Assembly: GCA_902614355.1 (NCBI GenBank)
Contig: CACMKP010000001.1
Coordinates: forward strand, 62,001-126,000
DNA length: 64,000 bases
Source of the DNA: an uncultured Pelagibacteraceae bacterium
GTDB taxonomy: Bacteria; Pseudomonadota; Alphaproteobacteria; Pelagibacterales; Pelagibacteraceae
Direction: 5' to 3'
Position 1 is the first letter of the stretch. Each line of letters starts with the position of its first letter. A program made the position numbers and the translations under genes. The notes under the pieces were generated by a model, which was not told where the DNA came from, did no database searches, and was given only the letters and a program-made list of their open reading frames with translations. Positions 44,062 to 54,435 of this stretch are shown here, one piece after another.

Positions 44062-45132
44062 CTAAATTATCAAACCACTATCAGCAATCTTAGTAAAATA
44101 TTTATTAATTGTGTAATTTTTTCCTAAATATTTTACAGTTTTACTTAAAATGTTATTTTTAATCTTATTTTCAAAATTAAAATATTCATAAATAAAATCT
44201 ACACAGTTTGAAAAAATAAAGTTTTTGTGTTTCATATTGCTTTCAAATTCTTTACAAATTGAATCATCTAAATCTAAACCATTTTTTTTTTTTAAACTTA
44301 CAAGTCTCGAAATCTCATTTATATCTCTTAAAGACATGTTAAAACCCTGTCCAGCTAATGGGTGTATCTTATGAAGTAAATCACCAAAAGCTAAAATATT
44401 TTTATGGTGATAAGATCTTAGATTGACTAATTTAAGTTCAAAACTGGAAACTTTTTGATAAGACAAAATTTTATAACATTTATTAAATTTATTAACTAGT
44501 TTTCTAAAGTTGAATTTTTCTCTGCCATTGTAAGAATAAACAATAGATGTTTCTGTATTGGATATTGGGAGAAATGCTAAAGGGCCTTTTGCTGTAAAAA
44601 TTTGAGAAGCAATGTTATTTTCTAATTTTTTATGACGGATAACTGATGTATATGCAAGACTTTTATAATCTTTTTGTATTCTTCTATGAAAAAATTTTTT
44701 AGTAATAGGACTAAAAATATCTGTATTAATTATTAGTTTATAATCTCTTTTAAGTAAATTTTTTGGACTTAAGATTTTTTTGAAATTGCATTGATAATTT
44801 TTTTTTAAGCTTTTTAATAATAAATTATATAGCTCGTGATTTTTGATTATTGAAAAAAGCTTTTCATTTTGATTTTTAAAATCTAGAATTTTTTCATTAT
44901 CAAGATTTTCGCTATAAATCTCTATCTTATTGATATCCCATAAAAAATTTTTTATATTTAGGATATTTTTGTTAAAAAAATCGACATTTGATTTTGAAAT
45001 ACCTAATGTTTGGGTTTTTTTGTACTTAAAGTTATTATTAGATAAAAAAATATCTACATATATTCCTTGGTTAACCAAAGTTTTTGCTAGTGTTAAGCTA
45101 ATCAACCCATTTCCTAAGATGCAAACTTTCAT
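44062..45132 (-). CDS. FAD-dependent hydroxylase of the UbiH/UbiF family (ubiquinone biosynthesis)
   Basis: A 356-residue flavoprotein, starting at ATG 45132 (MKVCILGNGLIS); an upstream ATG at 45177 lies within the divergent ftsK gene. The FAD dinucleotide loop reads GNGLIS, with Ser in place of the last Gly. The second FAD motif GDLLHKIHPLAGQGFNMSLRD is well kept and is typical of UbiH/UbiF/UbiI. The chain is shorter and more diverged than usual and rich in Lys/Asn. Which ring position it hydroxylates is unknown. Divergent from ftsK across 30 bp. Confidence 0.83.
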   Translation of the reverse strand: MKVCILGNGLISLTLAKTLVNQGIYVDIFLSNNNFKYKKTQTLGISKSNVDFFNKNILNIKNFLWDINKIEIYSENLDNEKILDFKNQNEKLFSIIKNHELYNLLLKSLKKNYQCNFKKILSPKNLLKRDYKLIINTDIFSPITKKFFHRRIQKDYKSLAYTSVIRHKKLENNIASQIFTAKGPLAFLPISNTETSIVYSYNGREKFNFRKLVNKFNKCYKILSYQKVSSFELKLVNLRSYHHKNILAFGDLLHKIHPLAGQGFNMSLRDINEISRLVSLKKKNGLDLDDSICKEFESNMKHKNFIFSNCVDFIYEYFNFENKIKNNILSKTVKYLGKNYTINKYFTKIADSGLII

Positions 45133-45162
45133 AATTATTTTAATTTTAACAACAAAAATTAG

Positions 45163-47289
45163 ATGATACAAAGACATATATTTGATTCATCTGCTATGGA
45201 AATAAAAAAGCTGGGCAATTCATTACTAATTTTTATAACAAACAGAATAATAGAGATTGCGGGTATTATTGTTACTATTTCAGGTATTCTCCTTTTTTTA
45301 GCGTTAATATCCTACTCCCCTGATGACCCAAATTTTATATTTCCAAAAAATTTACAAATCAAAAATTATTTAGGTTTTTATGGAAGTTATACCTCAGATC
45401 TTTTCTTTCAATCTGTTGGTTTAATCGCCTTTTTAATACCAATTACATTTACCTTCTCCGGAATAAATATCTTCAGGAAAAAAGTAATTCTTATATTGTT
45501 AGAAAATTTATTTTTTATAGTAATTTATTCAATTATCGGTTCAATTTTCTTTAGTTATTTTTATGAGGACGCTTTCAATCTTTATATTAATAGTAATGGA
45601 GGATTCATTGGACAGTATCTTAATGATACTTTTTTAAATACATTAATTAGTTCAAATGAGAAAATTTCATACTCTATTTTCATTATAGTTATTTCTGTTC
45701 TATTTTTTTTAAGTATAAATTTAAATATCACAAAATTATTTAATTTGATTAAAGAAATAATTAATAATGTATTTAATAAGAAAAAAAAAAATTATACTAA
45801 TCAAAATGAGATTATAAAAGAGTATATACCTCAAGATGAAATTAAAAATTTAATTCAAGAAGATTTACCATTTATAAAGGTAGAAAATAATATAACTAAT
45901 ACAAAAACTAAATTTAATTTACCATCATTAGAATTACTTAAAGCTCCAACAAAAAATGAAAGGTCTAAATCAGAAAAAGATGATGACATTGATCCTAAAT
46001 TTTTAGAAAAAATCCTTTTAGATTTCGGTGTGAATGGTAAAATTAAAAAAATTAGTCATGGACCAGTGGTAACACTAAACCAATTCGAACCAGCCGCTGG
46101 GATCAAAGTTTCAAAAATCATAAATCTTTCAGACGACATTGCAAGAAATACAAGTTCAGAGTCTGCAAGGATATCTACAATCCCAGGTAGCAATACAATC
46201 GGTATTGAATTACCAAATTTTCAGAGAGAAAATGTATATTTGAGTGAAATTATCAATAATAATGATTTTAAAAAAAAAGAGATAAAATTACCAATTGCAT
46301 TAGGGAAAAGTATATCGGGTGAACCAATTGTGAGAGATTTGACATCAATGCCTCATTTATTAATCGCTGGTACAACTGGATCAGGAAAATCAGTTTGTAT
46401 AAATACGATTATTCTCTCATTACTTTTCAGACATCAACCTGAAAGGTGTAAATTTATTTTGATTGATCCAAAAATGCTAGAGTTATCTACCTATGAAGGT
46501 GTCCCACATTTACTATGCCCTGTGATTACCGAGGCAAAAAAAGCAGCTTCGGTTTTAGGTTGGGTTGTCAAAGAAATGGAAAGTAGGTACAGGCTAATGA
46601 CTAAAGAAGGTGTAAGAAATATTGATGGATATAACTTAAAACATAAACTTCCAATGCCCTACATTGTTGTTGTAGTTGATGAGATGTCTGACTTAATGCT
46701 TGTTGCTGGAAAAGAGATAGAAAATTATATTCAAAAGTTATCCCAAATGGCTAGGGCTGCAGGTATACACATTATAATGGCAACTCAAAGACCAAGCGTG
46801 GATGTAATTACAGGCACTATTAAGGCTAATTTTCCCACACGTATCTCATTTCAAGTAACATCGAAAATAGATAGCAGAACTATTTTAGGTGAGCAAGGTG
46901 CTGAGCAACTTTTAGGTAAAGGAGACATGCTTTACATGTCTTCTGCTAATAAGATAGTTAGAATTCATGCACCCTATGTGTCTGAAAATGAAATTGAGAA
47001 AATTAATAATTTTTTAAGATCGCAGGCAGAACCTGATTACATCGATGAAATTTTGAATTTTGCAGATGAAAAAGAAATGATTGAAAATTCAAAAAATCAA
47101 GGAGATAAAGACGAGCTATATAACAATGCAGTTGAAATAATTAAATCGGAGGGAAAAGCATCAACTTCATTTCTACAAAGAAAATTACAAATTGGGTACA
47201 ATCGAGCTGCGAGAATCATAGATACGATGGAAGCTGAAGGAATTGTAAGTAAAGCAAACCACGTTGGGAAACGTGATGTCCTAAAATGA
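45163..47289 (+). CDS. ftsK: DNA translocase FtsK
   Basis: A 708-residue protein: four N-terminal membrane helices (about residues 25-190), a short linker, the RecA-like motor with Walker A GTTGSGKS near 402-410 and ILIDPKMLELSTYEG, PYIVVVVDEMSDLM (Walker B), and the winged-helix gamma domain at the end (FLQRKLQIGYNRAARIIDTME). It segregates chromosome ends at division. The linker is far shorter than in E. coli FtsK. A second in-frame ATG (residue 12) is also possible. The lolA start overlaps its stop by 4 bp. Confidence 0.96.
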   Translation: MIQRHIFDSSAMEIKKLGNSLLIFITNRIIEIAGIIVTISGILLFLALISYSPDDPNFIFPKNLQIKNYLGFYGSYTSDLFFQSVGLIAFLIPITFTFSGINIFRKKVILILLENLFFIVIYSIIGSIFFSYFYEDAFNLYINSNGGFIGQYLNDTFLNTLISSNEKISYSIFIIVISVLFFLSINLNITKLFNLIKEIINNVFNKKKKNYTNQNEIIKEYIPQDEIKNLIQEDLPFIKVENNITNTKTKFNLPSLELLKAPTKNERSKSEKDDDIDPKFLEKILLDFGVNGKIKKISHGPVVTLNQFEPAAGIKVSKIINLSDDIARNTSSESARISTIPGSNTIGIELPNFQRENVYLSEIINNNDFKKKEIKLPIALGKSISGEPIVRDLTSMPHLLIAGTTGSGKSVCINTIILSLLFRHQPERCKFILIDPKMLELSTYEGVPHLLCPVITEAKKAASVLGWVVKEMESRYRLMTKEGVRNIDGYNLKHKLPMPYIVVVVDEMSDLMLVAGKEIENYIQKLSQMARAAGIHIIMATQRPSVDVITGTIKANFPTRISFQVTSKIDSRTILGEQGAEQLLGKGDMLYMSSANKIVRIHAPYVSENEIEKINNFLRSQAEPDYIDEILNFADEKEMIENSKNQGDKDELYNNAVEIIKSEGKASTSFLQRKLQIGYNRAARIIDTMEAEGIVSKANHVGKRDVLK

Positions 47290-47837
47290 CAAAATACTTT
47301 CTAATATTATTATTGTTTTTCTTTTCTATTAACCAAAGTTCTGCTTCTATTAAGACTGATATACTTAATAAACTTAATTTAATCGAAAATATATCATTTA
47401 ATTTTGAACAAAATATTAATGACAAAATCGAAAAAGGTAAATGCGTTTTACAGTATCCAAAAAAAATTTTTTGCAAATATAATTTAAATAATAAAAAAAT
47501 TTTAGTATCTAATGGAAAATCATTAGTAATTAAAACTATATCTAGTTATTATATTTATCCGTTAAAAGAAACTCCACTGGAATTAATATTAGATAAAAAA
47601 TATCTAATAGACATAATTAGTAAATCAAAAAATTACCATGTTGACGAAAATTTTGTAGCCTTTAAATTTTTTAAAAATGAAAGTGAAATAAATATATTTT
47701 TTGACAAAAAAACTTTGAATTTGATGGGTTGGCAAACAGTAGATTTATACCAAAATCTAAATATTGTTTTTTTATCATCAATGTCGTTCAATCAAAAAAT
47801 CAAGAAAAAAACATTCGTTTTGCCTCAATCAGACTAA
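47286..47837 (+). CDS. lolA: Outer-membrane lipoprotein carrier protein LolA
   Basis: A 183-residue periplasmic protein with a signal peptide (about 1-20). LolA features: NLIENISFNFEQNINDKIEKGKCVLQYPKKIFCKY (the F-x-Q and half-barrel start), NGKSLVIKT, and FFDKKTLNLMGWQTVD. It carries lipoproteins from LolCDE to the outer membrane. The ftsK-lolA order is a standard proteobacterial one. The overlap is ATGA. Confidence 0.9.
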   Translation: MTKYFLILLLFFFSINQSSASIKTDILNKLNLIENISFNFEQNINDKIEKGKCVLQYPKKIFCKYNLNNKKILVSNGKSLVIKTISSYYIYPLKETPLELILDKKYLIDIISKSKNYHVDENFVAFKFFKNESEINIFFDKKTLNLMGWQTVDLYQNLNIVFLSSMSFNQKIKKKTFVLPQSD

Positions 47838-47852
47838 AAAGGCTTTTAATAA

Positions 47853-48356
47853 CTAAATCTGCACTGTTTCAGTCATAAAAACCTTCATACCCCTTGAAAG
47901 GTAATTATTAAGTGCATTTTTATGATCTAAAGAGCAGGTGTGCACCCATACTCTTTTAGGTTTTTGTAAAAAGGATTCTTTTATAGCAATAGACAACAAA
48001 TATGAGCCTAGTTTTTTATTATGATATTCCTCCAATAAACCAAGATAGGCAATCTCAACCTCATTCTCACTCAAATGATAAATTAACTCAAAATAACCAG
48101 CAAGGTCATTTTTGTTTTTTAAAATATAGGTTTTAAGATTCTTATTTGTTGCGTAATTGATCCACTGATTATCATTCCACAACAATCTGTCAATCCATCG
48201 ATAATTTTTACCTATATTTTTATAAAAAAACTTATTTAATTGAAAGTTTGGTGGATCGTTTAATTCTATCTTAAATTCTTTTGGTATAATCTTTACATCA
48301 ATCAAGTCATCTATTGAATAAATTTCAAGATAATTTCTTTTAACTTTTAAACTCAT
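47853..48356 (-). CDS. GNAT family N-acetyltransferase
   Basis: A 167-residue GNAT protein. The acetyl-CoA loop region reads EIAYLGLLEEYHNKKLGSYLLSIAIKESF, with Q/R-x-x-G/K variant, followed by VWVHTCSLDHKNALNNYLSRGMKVF, the usual C-terminal motif. The substrate is unknown. It follows the HIT gene with an ATGA overlap and is the last gene of the his transcript on this strand. Confidence 0.88.
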   Translation of the reverse strand: MSLKVKRNYLEIYSIDDLIDVKIIPKEFKIELNDPPNFQLNKFFYKNIGKNYRWIDRLLWNDNQWINYATNKNLKTYILKNKNDLAGYFELIYHLSENEVEIAYLGLLEEYHNKKLGSYLLSIAIKESFLQKPKRVWVHTCSLDHKNALNNYLSRGMKVFMTETVQI

Positions 48357-48718
48357 TGAACCATTTTACCTATGCTTTCACCTCCAAATAGGTGAAAATG
48401 TAAATGCGGCACCTCTTGTCCACCATGCTGACTTATATTTGCAAGTGCCCTGTAACCTTTTCCAGTATCAACAGAAATATTTAGTTTTTTGGCAACTATA
48501 TTGATACCTTTTATAAGACCTACAATTTCATCATTAGAGGCATTATTTGCAAAATCATCTAAATCTTTATATTTTCCTTTTGGTATGACAAGTGCATGTA
48601 TCTTCTTTTGGGGATTTATATCATAAAAAGATAGGACAAATTCATCTTCATAAATTTTTTTACAAGGAATTTCATTTCTTAAAATTTTTGCAAAAATATT
48701 ATTATTATCATAAGTCAT
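48353..48718 (-). CDS. HIT family nucleotide-binding protein (HinT-like)
   Basis: A 121-residue protein with the full HIT fold: NNIFAKILRNEIPCKKIYED at the start, SFYDINPQKKIHALVIPK, and the catalytic HLHFHLFGG site near the C-terminus preceded by HGGQEVP. HinT-type enzymes hydrolyse phosphoramidates of purine nucleotides. In alphaproteobacteria HIT genes often sit after hisE, as here with one gene between. Confidence 0.95.
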   Translation of the reverse strand: MTYDNNNIFAKILRNEIPCKKIYEDEFVLSFYDINPQKKIHALVIPKGKYKDLDDFANNASNDEIVGLIKGINIVAKKLNISVDTGKGYRALANISQHGGQEVPHLHFHLFGGESIGKMVQ

Positions 48719-49059
48719 TATAAAATCTCTAACTCTGCATTTATACTGATAATTTTTCCACCTTTTAAATTAGCGTCAACAACAGCACATTCATAATATG
48801 CAAAAGATGTTTCCTCAGCTATCTGTTTCATCTCTAAACATTTGGACTCTTTTTCAACTAATAAATGTTCTTTTAATTCTAACGGATCGCCTAAATACAT
48901 CAAAAGTGCTATGACTTCTCCTTGTTTTTCTATATCTTCATTCAATTCTAGCTCTGCAACTCGATCGGAAACTCCAATTTCAAATTCAGAAAAAGCAACA
49001 TAGCCTTTATAAAGACCGAAACACAATAAAAAGACTAAAACAATTTTAATCTTACTCAT
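48718..49059 (-). CDS. Unknown small exported or membrane-anchored protein
   Basis: A 113-residue protein with an N-terminal helix (about 4-24) that may be a signal anchor, then a polar helical part with EDIEKQGEVIALLMYLGDP and a final part with two cysteines (SKCLEMK, YYECAV). I do not recognise it. It lies between hisE and the HIT gene, with one-base overlaps or gaps on both sides, so it is cotranscribed with the his genes. Confidence 0.65.
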   Translation of the reverse strand: MSKIKIVLVFLLCFGLYKGYVAFSEFEIGVSDRVAELELNEDIEKQGEVIALLMYLGDPLELKEHLLVEKESKCLEMKQIAEETSFAYYECAVVDANLKGGKIISINAELEIL

Positions 49060-49060
49060 T

Positions 49061-49333
49061 TTATTTCCTTCTTTTTTCTAGCTCTTTTTCTATATCCTCA
49101 ATCTTAATATTATGCGCCTCAAGATAAATTATCAAATGATAAAATACATCAGCAGCTTCATGAATTTTGTTGGTGTCTTTATCTACAGCCTCAATCAACT
49201 CATTTATTTCCTCTAAAACTTTTGACTTACTTAATGATTTGTTTGATAATAATCTATTGGTATAAGAGCCATCAACAGGTTTTTCTTTTCTTTCACGCGC
49301 TAGTTTAAATAGGTTTTCTAGAGTCCTTAGCAT
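49061..49333 (-). CDS. hisE: Phosphoribosyl-ATP pyrophosphatase
   Basis: A 90-residue enzyme (MazG-like all-alpha fold), step 2 of histidine synthesis. Marks: ENLFKLARERKEKPVDGSYTNRLL, EEINELIEAVDKDTNKIHEAADVFYHLIIYLE with the metal-binding EExxE and ExxD pattern. I place the start at ATG 49333, the family N-terminus, one base after the hisF stop; an upstream ATG at 49402 would overlap hisF by 68 bp. Ends 1 bp before the unknown exported gene. Confidence 0.95.
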   Translation of the reverse strand: MLRTLENLFKLARERKEKPVDGSYTNRLLSNKSLSKSKVLEEINELIEAVDKDTNKIHEAADVFYHLIIYLEAHNIKIEDIEKELEKRRK

Positions 49334-49334
49334 A

Positions 49335-50090
49335 CTAAACTCTAACAGGAATTCCTTTTGAGTCCAAATATTCCTTAGCCTCTCGTACTGAATGTTTTCC
49401 ATAGTGAAATATTGAGGCTGCTAAAACTGCACTTGCATTTCCTAACTTAATTCCATCAACCAAATGATCTAGATTACCAACACCTCCTGAGGCAATTAAA
49501 GGTATGTTTACTTTTGATGCAATTTTATTCATCAAATCGACGTCATAACCTATTTGTGTTCCATCTCTATCCATTGATGTTACAAGTAATTCTCCTGCAC
49601 CACTGTCCTCCATTTTTTTAGCATACTCCAAAGCGTCTAGACCACTATTGTTTCTACCTCCATGGGTAAATATTTCCCACTTATCACCATTCTTCTTTGC
49701 ATCAATCGCAACAACAATACATTGTGAACCAAACTTTTTTGAGCTATCTAAGACAACTTTTGGATTTTCAACAGCTGCAGTATTAATAGATACTTTATCG
49801 GCACCACAATTTAATAATTTATTAATATCATCTATACTTCTTACTCCTCCACCAACAGTTAAAGGGACAAAACAATTTTTTGATGTTCGCTCAACTACAT
49901 CATAAATTGTATCTCTATTTTCGTTTGAGGCAGTAATATCTAAAAAACATATTTCATCTGCTCCGCCATCAGAGTAAATTTTTGCTTGCTCAACTGGATC
50001 CCCAGCATCTTTCAATTCAACGAAGTTAATACCTTTAACTACACGACCATTTTTAACATCTAAACAAGGGATAATTCTATTTTTAAGCAT
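49335..50090 (-). CDS. hisF: Imidazole glycerol phosphate synthase cyclase subunit
   Basis: A 251-residue TIM barrel. The catalytic Asp11 ([13 protein letters not shown]) and Asp130 (VAIDAKK) are in place, as are the phosphate loops [12 protein letters not shown] and [10 protein letters not shown]. With HisH it makes imidazole glycerol phosphate and AICAR. It overlaps hisA by 8 bp upstream and nearly touches hisE downstream. Confidence 0.98.
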   Translation of the reverse strand: MLKNRIIPCLDVKNGRVVKGINFVELKDAGDPVEQAKIYSDGGADEICFLDITASNENRDTIYDVVERTSKNCFVPLTVGGGVRSIDDINKLLNCGADKVSINTAAVENPKVVLDSSKKFGSQCIVVAIDAKKNGDKWEIFTHGGRNNSGLDALEYAKKMEDSGAGELLVTSMDRDGTQIGYDVDLMNKIASKVNIPLIASGGVGNLDHLVDGIKLGNASAVLAASIFHYGKHSVREAKEYLDSKGIPVRV

Positions 50091-50799
50091 CTTCTTTTAC
50101 TAATTCATCTAACTTAATATCTCCATCATAAATAGCTTTTCCGACTATTACACCTTCAATATTATTCAAAGTTTTGGCTTTTTTAATATCATCTATTGAT
50201 GAAACTCCACCTGATATAACTACTGGACAATTTGATATCTCTGCAACTCTTGATGTTTCATCAAAATTTGGGCTTTGTTTCATACCATCTCGATTTATAT
50301 CCGTATAAATCAATCTTTTAACACCATATTCGTTAACTTCTTTTAAATAATCTAAAGTTAATTGATTTGAATTTTCTTTCCAACCTGAAACCGATAAATA
50401 TCCATCTTTTGCATCTAAACCTAAAGCAATTTTATCAGGAAATTTTTGACAAGCATCTTTTAGAAAGTTTTTATCTTTTATTGCAGCACTTCCTAAAATT
50501 ACTTTCTCAGCACCTGCATCGACGTATTTTTGGATACTATCAAAATTTCTAATTCCACCACCTATCTCGACTTTTAAATTAAATTTACCAACTATACCTT
50601 TGATGATGTCTAAATTTACTGTCTCACCAGTTAAAGCTCCATCTAAATCAACTATGTGTAAATTTTTAAATCCATAATCTTTATATTTCCTTGCTTGTTC
50701 AACTGGAGAAAGTTCGTACTCGGTTTTATTGTTAAAATCTCCTTTTACTAATCTTACACACTTTTTATCTTTAATGTCTATTGCAGGAAATATTTTCAT
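50083..50799 (-). CDS. hisA: ProFAR isomerase (1-(5-phosphoribosyl)-5-[(5-phosphoribosylamino)methylideneamino]imidazole-4-carboxamide isomerase)
   Basis: A 238-residue TIM barrel paralogous to HisF. Catalytic Asp8 lies in [18 protein letters not shown] and the second Asp in [16 protein letters not shown]; phosphate loops are [10 protein letters not shown] and [10 protein letters not shown]. It overlaps hisF by 8 bp and follows hisH directly. Confidence 0.98.
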   Translation of the reverse strand: MKIFPAIDIKDKKCVRLVKGDFNNKTEYELSPVEQARKYKDYGFKNLHIVDLDGALTGETVNLDIIKGIVGKFNLKVEIGGGIRNFDSIQKYVDAGAEKVILGSAAIKDKNFLKDACQKFPDKIALGLDAKDGYLSVSGWKENSNQLTLDYLKEVNEYGVKRLIYTDINRDGMKQSPNFDETSRVAEISNCPVVISGGVSSIDDIKKAKTLNNIEGVIVGKAIYDGDIKLDELVKEDA

Positions 50800-51426
50800 T
50801 TACAAATTTATAAAATTATCAATTATTTTTAATCCTATTTTATCACTCTTCTCTGGGTGAAATTGTGTTCCAAAGATATTTTCTTTTTCAACAGAACAAA
50901 CAATATTTGATGAATAATCTGTTGTTGCTGAAATTACATTTTTATCATTAGGTACAAATTCGTAACTGTGTACAAAATACATATGTGAGTTATTTTCAAT
51001 ATCTCTAAAAAGTTTACTATCCTTTACAATATTTATCTGGTTCCACCCAATGTGAGGAAGTTTAAATTTACCATTTTGGTTATCTATTTTAGAAACTTTA
51101 CCCGAAATCCATCCTAATCCTTTTGTTTCGGTTTCTTCATACCCAACATCAGCAAACATTTGTAAGCCAACACAAATCCCAAGAAGTAGTTTTTTATTGT
51201 TTATTGCAAATTCGTTTAGAGCTTCCGTTAAACCATCAATTTTATTTAAGGCATCTACGCAACTTTTAAATGAGCCCTGGCCTGGTAAAACTAATTTATC
51301 ACTTGATTTAATCTTACCTAAATCTGAAGTTACCTCGATATTTACTTTATTTTTAGCAACTTCTTCAAATGAGTTTATCACCGAGCTAATATTGCCCGAA
51401 TTATAATCAACAATTGTAACTTTCAT
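50800..51426 (-). CDS. hisH: Imidazole glycerol phosphate synthase glutaminase subunit
   Basis: A 208-residue class I glutamine amidotransferase: Cys85 in LLGICVGLQMF, and His190 and Glu192 in TQFHPEKS make the triad; PGQGSFKSC forms the oxyanion region. It feeds ammonia to HisF through the barrel. Its stop abuts the hisA start; hisB lies 5 bp upstream. Confidence 0.98.
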   Translation of the reverse strand: MKVTIVDYNSGNISSVINSFEEVAKNKVNIEVTSDLGKIKSSDKLVLPGQGSFKSCVDALNKIDGLTEALNEFAINNKKLLLGICVGLQMFADVGYEETETKGLGWISGKVSKIDNQNGKFKLPHIGWNQINIVKDSKLFRDIENNSHMYFVHSYEFVPNDKNVISATTDYSSNIVCSVEKENIFGTQFHPEKSDKIGLKIIDNFINL

Positions 51427-51431
51427 TAAGC

Positions 51432-52022
51432 TTATAAAGAACCTTTTGTAGAAGGAATTGTTTTTTTATTCCTTGGATCTATCTCTAATGCAGCTCGTAA
51501 AGATCTTGCTAAACCTTTAAAGCAAGACTCTATTATGTGGTGACTGTTATCACCATAAATATTCTCAACGTGTAAAGTAATTCCAGCAGCTTGTGAGAAT
51601 GCTTGAAACCATTCTTTAAAAAGTTCAGTATCCATTTCCCCTAGTTTTTCTACTTTAAGATTAACATTCCAAATCAAATAGGGTCTATTAGAAATATCAA
51701 GAGCTACACGCGATAAGGTTTCATCCATAGGTATCATTGCATGAGCATATCTTCTAATACCAACGGATTTTTTCAAAGCTTTCTTCAGAGCCTCACCTAT
51801 CGCAATACCAGTATCTTCAGTAGTGTGGTGAAGATCTATATGAGTATCGCCTTTGGCTTTGATAGTCATGTCAATAGAGGAATGTTTAGATAACTGTTCT
51901 AACATGTGATTTAAGAAACCTATGCCTGTATCAATTTTATATTTACCTTTTCCATCAATATTCAAATCAACACTGATGCTGGTCTCTTTAGTTTTTCGAT
52001 TAATTTTACCTTTACGCTTCAT
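51432..52022 (-). CDS. hisB: Imidazoleglycerol-phosphate dehydratase
   Basis: A 196-residue single-function dehydratase (no phosphatase part, as usual outside enterics). Metal motifs HHTTEDT (65-71) and the second [15 protein letters not shown] are complete. It is the first gene of the his run hisB-hisH-hisA-hisF-hisE and divergent from hslV across 91 bp. Confidence 0.98.
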   Translation of the reverse strand: MKRKGKINRKTKETSISVDLNIDGKGKYKIDTGIGFLNHMLEQLSKHSSIDMTIKAKGDTHIDLHHTTEDTGIAIGEALKKALKKSVGIRRYAHAMIPMDETLSRVALDISNRPYLIWNVNLKVEKLGEMDTELFKEWFQAFSQAAGITLHVENIYGDNSHHIIESCFKGLARSLRAALEIDPRNKKTIPSTKGSL

Positions 52023-52078
52023 AATTTAAAAGAGATATACATATATTATTCAATTATGGCAATAATACTAAACTTGGA

Positions 52079-52104
52079 CTTGAAGTATCAAAATTAGTAT
52101 CCAT
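52079..52104 (+). promoter_or_regulatory. Candidate sigma-32 (RpoH) promoter of hslVU
   Basis: CTTGAA (52079-52084), 14 bases, ATCCAT (52099-52104) followed by TTA matches the heat-shock pattern CTTGAA, 13-15 bases, CCCCATnTA, and the alphaproteobacterial form CTTG with 17-18 bases before C(C/T)TATnT. Transcription would start near 52111, only two or three bases before the hslV ATG at 52114, so the message would be almost leaderless. Confidence 0.6.
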
Positions 52105-52113
52105 TTATAAGCT

Positions 52114-52629
52114 ATGACAACAATAGTATTAGTGAGAAAAAACAAAGAGGTGGTGGTTGCAGGAGACGGACAAGTAAGTATGGGAAATACAGTTGTGAAA
52201 AGTACCGCTTCAAAGGTTAGAAAAATTGATAAAAGGGGTGTTGTAGCAGGATTTGCAGGATCTACAGCAGATGCTTTAACATTGTTTGAAAGACTAGAAG
52301 CAAAATTAGAAAAACATGCAGGAAATTTATCCAGAGCAGCAGTCGAGTTGGCAAAAGATTGGCGAACAGATAAATATTTGAGAAGACTTGAGGCACTAAT
52401 GGCAATTGGTGATAAAGAAAACAGTTACATAATTTCTGGTACAGGAGATGTTTTAGAACCAGAAGGAGATGTAATTGGTATTGGTTCCGGGGGAAACTAT
52501 GCCCTAGCAGCAGGAAAAGTTTTAATTGGAACTGACATGAATGCTGAGCAAGTTGCAAAAAAAGCGATAGGGGTTGCGGCAGAAATTTGTGTTTTTACAA
52601 ACAATAATGTTAAAATTGAAAAAATATAA
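52114..52629 (+). CDS. hslV: ATP-dependent protease subunit HslV
   Basis: A 171-residue N-terminal nucleophile hydrolase. After removal of Met, Thr2 is the catalytic residue (TTIVLVRK); GDGQVSMGN, and [11 protein letters not shown] are the other family marks. HslV forms a double hexamer that degrades proteins unfolded by HslU. The N-terminal Thr fixes the start at 52114. The hslU ATG shares one base with the stop. A heat-shock-type promoter lies directly in front. Confidence 0.98.
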   Translation: MTTIVLVRKNKEVVVAGDGQVSMGNTVVKSTASKVRKIDKRGVVAGFAGSTADALTLFERLEAKLEKHAGNLSRAAVELAKDWRTDKYLRRLEALMAIGDKENSYIISGTGDVLEPEGDVIGIGSGGNYALAAGKVLIGTDMNAEQVAKKAIGVAAEICVFTNNNVKIEKI

Positions 52630-54002
52630 TGGATAAATCAAACGTTACACAACTACACCCAACAGATAAAAAAGACTCAAAAGAAGAATTTTTAGGTAGT
52701 TCACTTTCACCAAGGGAAATTGTATCTGAATTAGATAGATTTGTTGTTGGACAGAATAAAGCAAAAAAAGCAGTTGCAGTTGCCTTAAGAAATAGATGGA
52801 GAAGACAAGCTCTTGAAGGTGAAATGAAAAATGAAGTTCTACCTAAAAATATTTTAATGATTGGTCCAACTGGAGTAGGAAAAACTGAAATATCAAGAAG
52901 ATTATCAAAACTAGCTGAGGCGCCTTTTGTTAAAGTTGAGGCAACAAGATTTACAGAAGTTGGTTATGTTGGAAGAGATGTTGAACAAATTGTTAGAGAC
53001 CTAGTTGAAATAGCCATTTCAATGGAGAAAATAAAAAAAAGAAAAGAAGTTAAAACTAAGGCACAAAAACTTGCTGAAGAGAAGGTTTTAGATGCTTTGG
53101 TTGGAAAAAAAGCAAGTGCTGCTACTAGAGAAAGCTTTAGACAAAGATTAAGAAATGGTGATTTAGATGACAATGAAATTGAAATTGCAGTAAGTGATAC
53201 AGGTTCTAATTCCACTTCTTTTGAAATTCCTGGAATGCCTGGTGCAAATGTTGGCATGATTAATATTGGTGAAATGCTTGGAAAATCAATGGGTGCTAAA
53301 GAAAAAAAGAAAAAAATGACTGTAAAAGAATCTCATGAAATTTTAATAAATGATGAATCTGATAAATTAATTGAGCAAGATAAAATTATTAAAGCTGCAA
53401 AAATTTCAACAGAGAATAACGGTATAGTTTTCTTAGATGAAATAGACAAAATTTCTGGTAGAACAGACAGAGTTGGTGGTGATGTCTCAAGAGAAGGCGT
53501 GCAAAGAGACTTGTTGCCCCTAATTGAAGGAACTACGGTAAATACTAAGTATGGTCCTATTAAAACAGATCATATTTTGTTTATTGCATCAGGTGCATTT
53601 CAACTTGCTAAACCATCAGATTTGTTACCAGAATTGCAAGGACGATTACCTATAAGAGTTGAGCTAGAAGCTTTAACAAGTGAAGATTTTAAAAGAATTT
53701 TAAAAGAACCAGACTACAGTTTGATTAAACAATATGTTGCTCTCTTAAAAACTGAAAATGTTGAACTGGAGTTTTCTGAAGATGGTATAGACGCAATAGC
53801 CAACATTGCTTCTGAAGTAAATGCTACAGTCGAAAATATCGGAGCAAGAAGATTACACACAATTATTGAAAAAATTTTAGATGAAATAAGCTTTACTGCA
53901 ACAGACAGATCTGGAGAAAAAATTACTATTGATAAAAACTATATAAACAAAAATCTGGATAATCTTGTTAGGGATACCGATTTATCGAAATTTATTTTAT
54001 AG
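52629..54002 (+). CDS. hslU: ATP-dependent protease ATPase subunit HslU
   Basis: A 457-residue AAA+ unfoldase: [31 protein letters not shown] at the start of the domain, Walker [10 protein letters not shown] (79-87), the I domain (about 130-245), Walker [10 protein letters not shown] and sensor regions, and the C-terminal SKFIL that docks into HslV. It is coupled to hslV through a TAATG overlap. The N-terminal 20 residues are more polar and longer than in E. coli. Confidence 0.98.
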   Translation: MDKSNVTQLHPTDKKDSKEEFLGSSLSPREIVSELDRFVVGQNKAKKAVAVALRNRWRRQALEGEMKNEVLPKNILMIGPTGVGKTEISRRLSKLAEAPFVKVEATRFTEVGYVGRDVEQIVRDLVEIAISMEKIKKRKEVKTKAQKLAEEKVLDALVGKKASAATRESFRQRLRNGDLDDNEIEIAVSDTGSNSTSFEIPGMPGANVGMINIGEMLGKSMGAKEKKKKMTVKESHEILINDESDKLIEQDKIIKAAKISTENNGIVFLDEIDKISGRTDRVGGDVSREGVQRDLLPLIEGTTVNTKYGPIKTDHILFIASGAFQLAKPSDLLPELQGRLPIRVELEALTSEDFKRILKEPDYSLIKQYVALLKTENVELEFSEDGIDAIANIASEVNATVENIGARRLHTIIEKILDEISFTATDRSGEKITIDKNYINKNLDNLVRDTDLSKFIL

Positions 54003-54018
54003 GTACCTAAAATAGTCA

Positions 54019-54435
54019 TTATTTAAGTTGTTTTTTCAAAAAAATATAAAATGCACCACTTCCCCCATCTTCAATATCTGCATCTTTTATTTCATTAATC
54101 AATTTCATCAATTCTGAATGACTCTTAATGTATTCGGGCAAAGAATATTTTAAGATACCAAAATCTTTAGATGAGTAGGGATTTTTTTCATTATTTGAAT
54201 GAATGCCTTTTCCTGTCACAATTACTAATTTTCTTATCCCGTTTTTGTAAGAATCTTTAATTAACTTGTGTATTGTTTTGTTCGCATCATCCAAAGAAAA
54301 GCCATGAAAGTCATAATATTTTTTGTCATGGGTATATTTTTTTTTATTAACTAAATCTTTATTTGGCAAAGGATCATTTTTAGATAAAAAATTTTCCCAA
54401 TCTTTTTTATCTTTATCTGAAATTTTACTATTCAA
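54019..54435 (-). CDS. Smr/MutS2-type domain protein
   Basis: A 138-residue protein with a small MutS-related (Smr) domain: YDFHGFSLDDANKTIHKLI (the D-x-H-G motif), VIVTGKGIHS and a C-terminal GGSGAFYIFLK. Smr domains are nucleases or RNA/DNA-binding modules. It starts directly after the Tim44-like gene; in other alphaproteobacteria an mltA gene usually stands between these two. Confidence 0.92.
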   Translation of the reverse strand: MNSKISDKDKKDWENFLSKNDPLPNKDLVNKKKYTHDKKYYDFHGFSLDDANKTIHKLIKDSYKNGIRKLVIVTGKGIHSNNEKNPYSSKDFGILKYSLPEYIKSHSELMKLINEIKDADIEDGGSGAFYIFLKKQLK

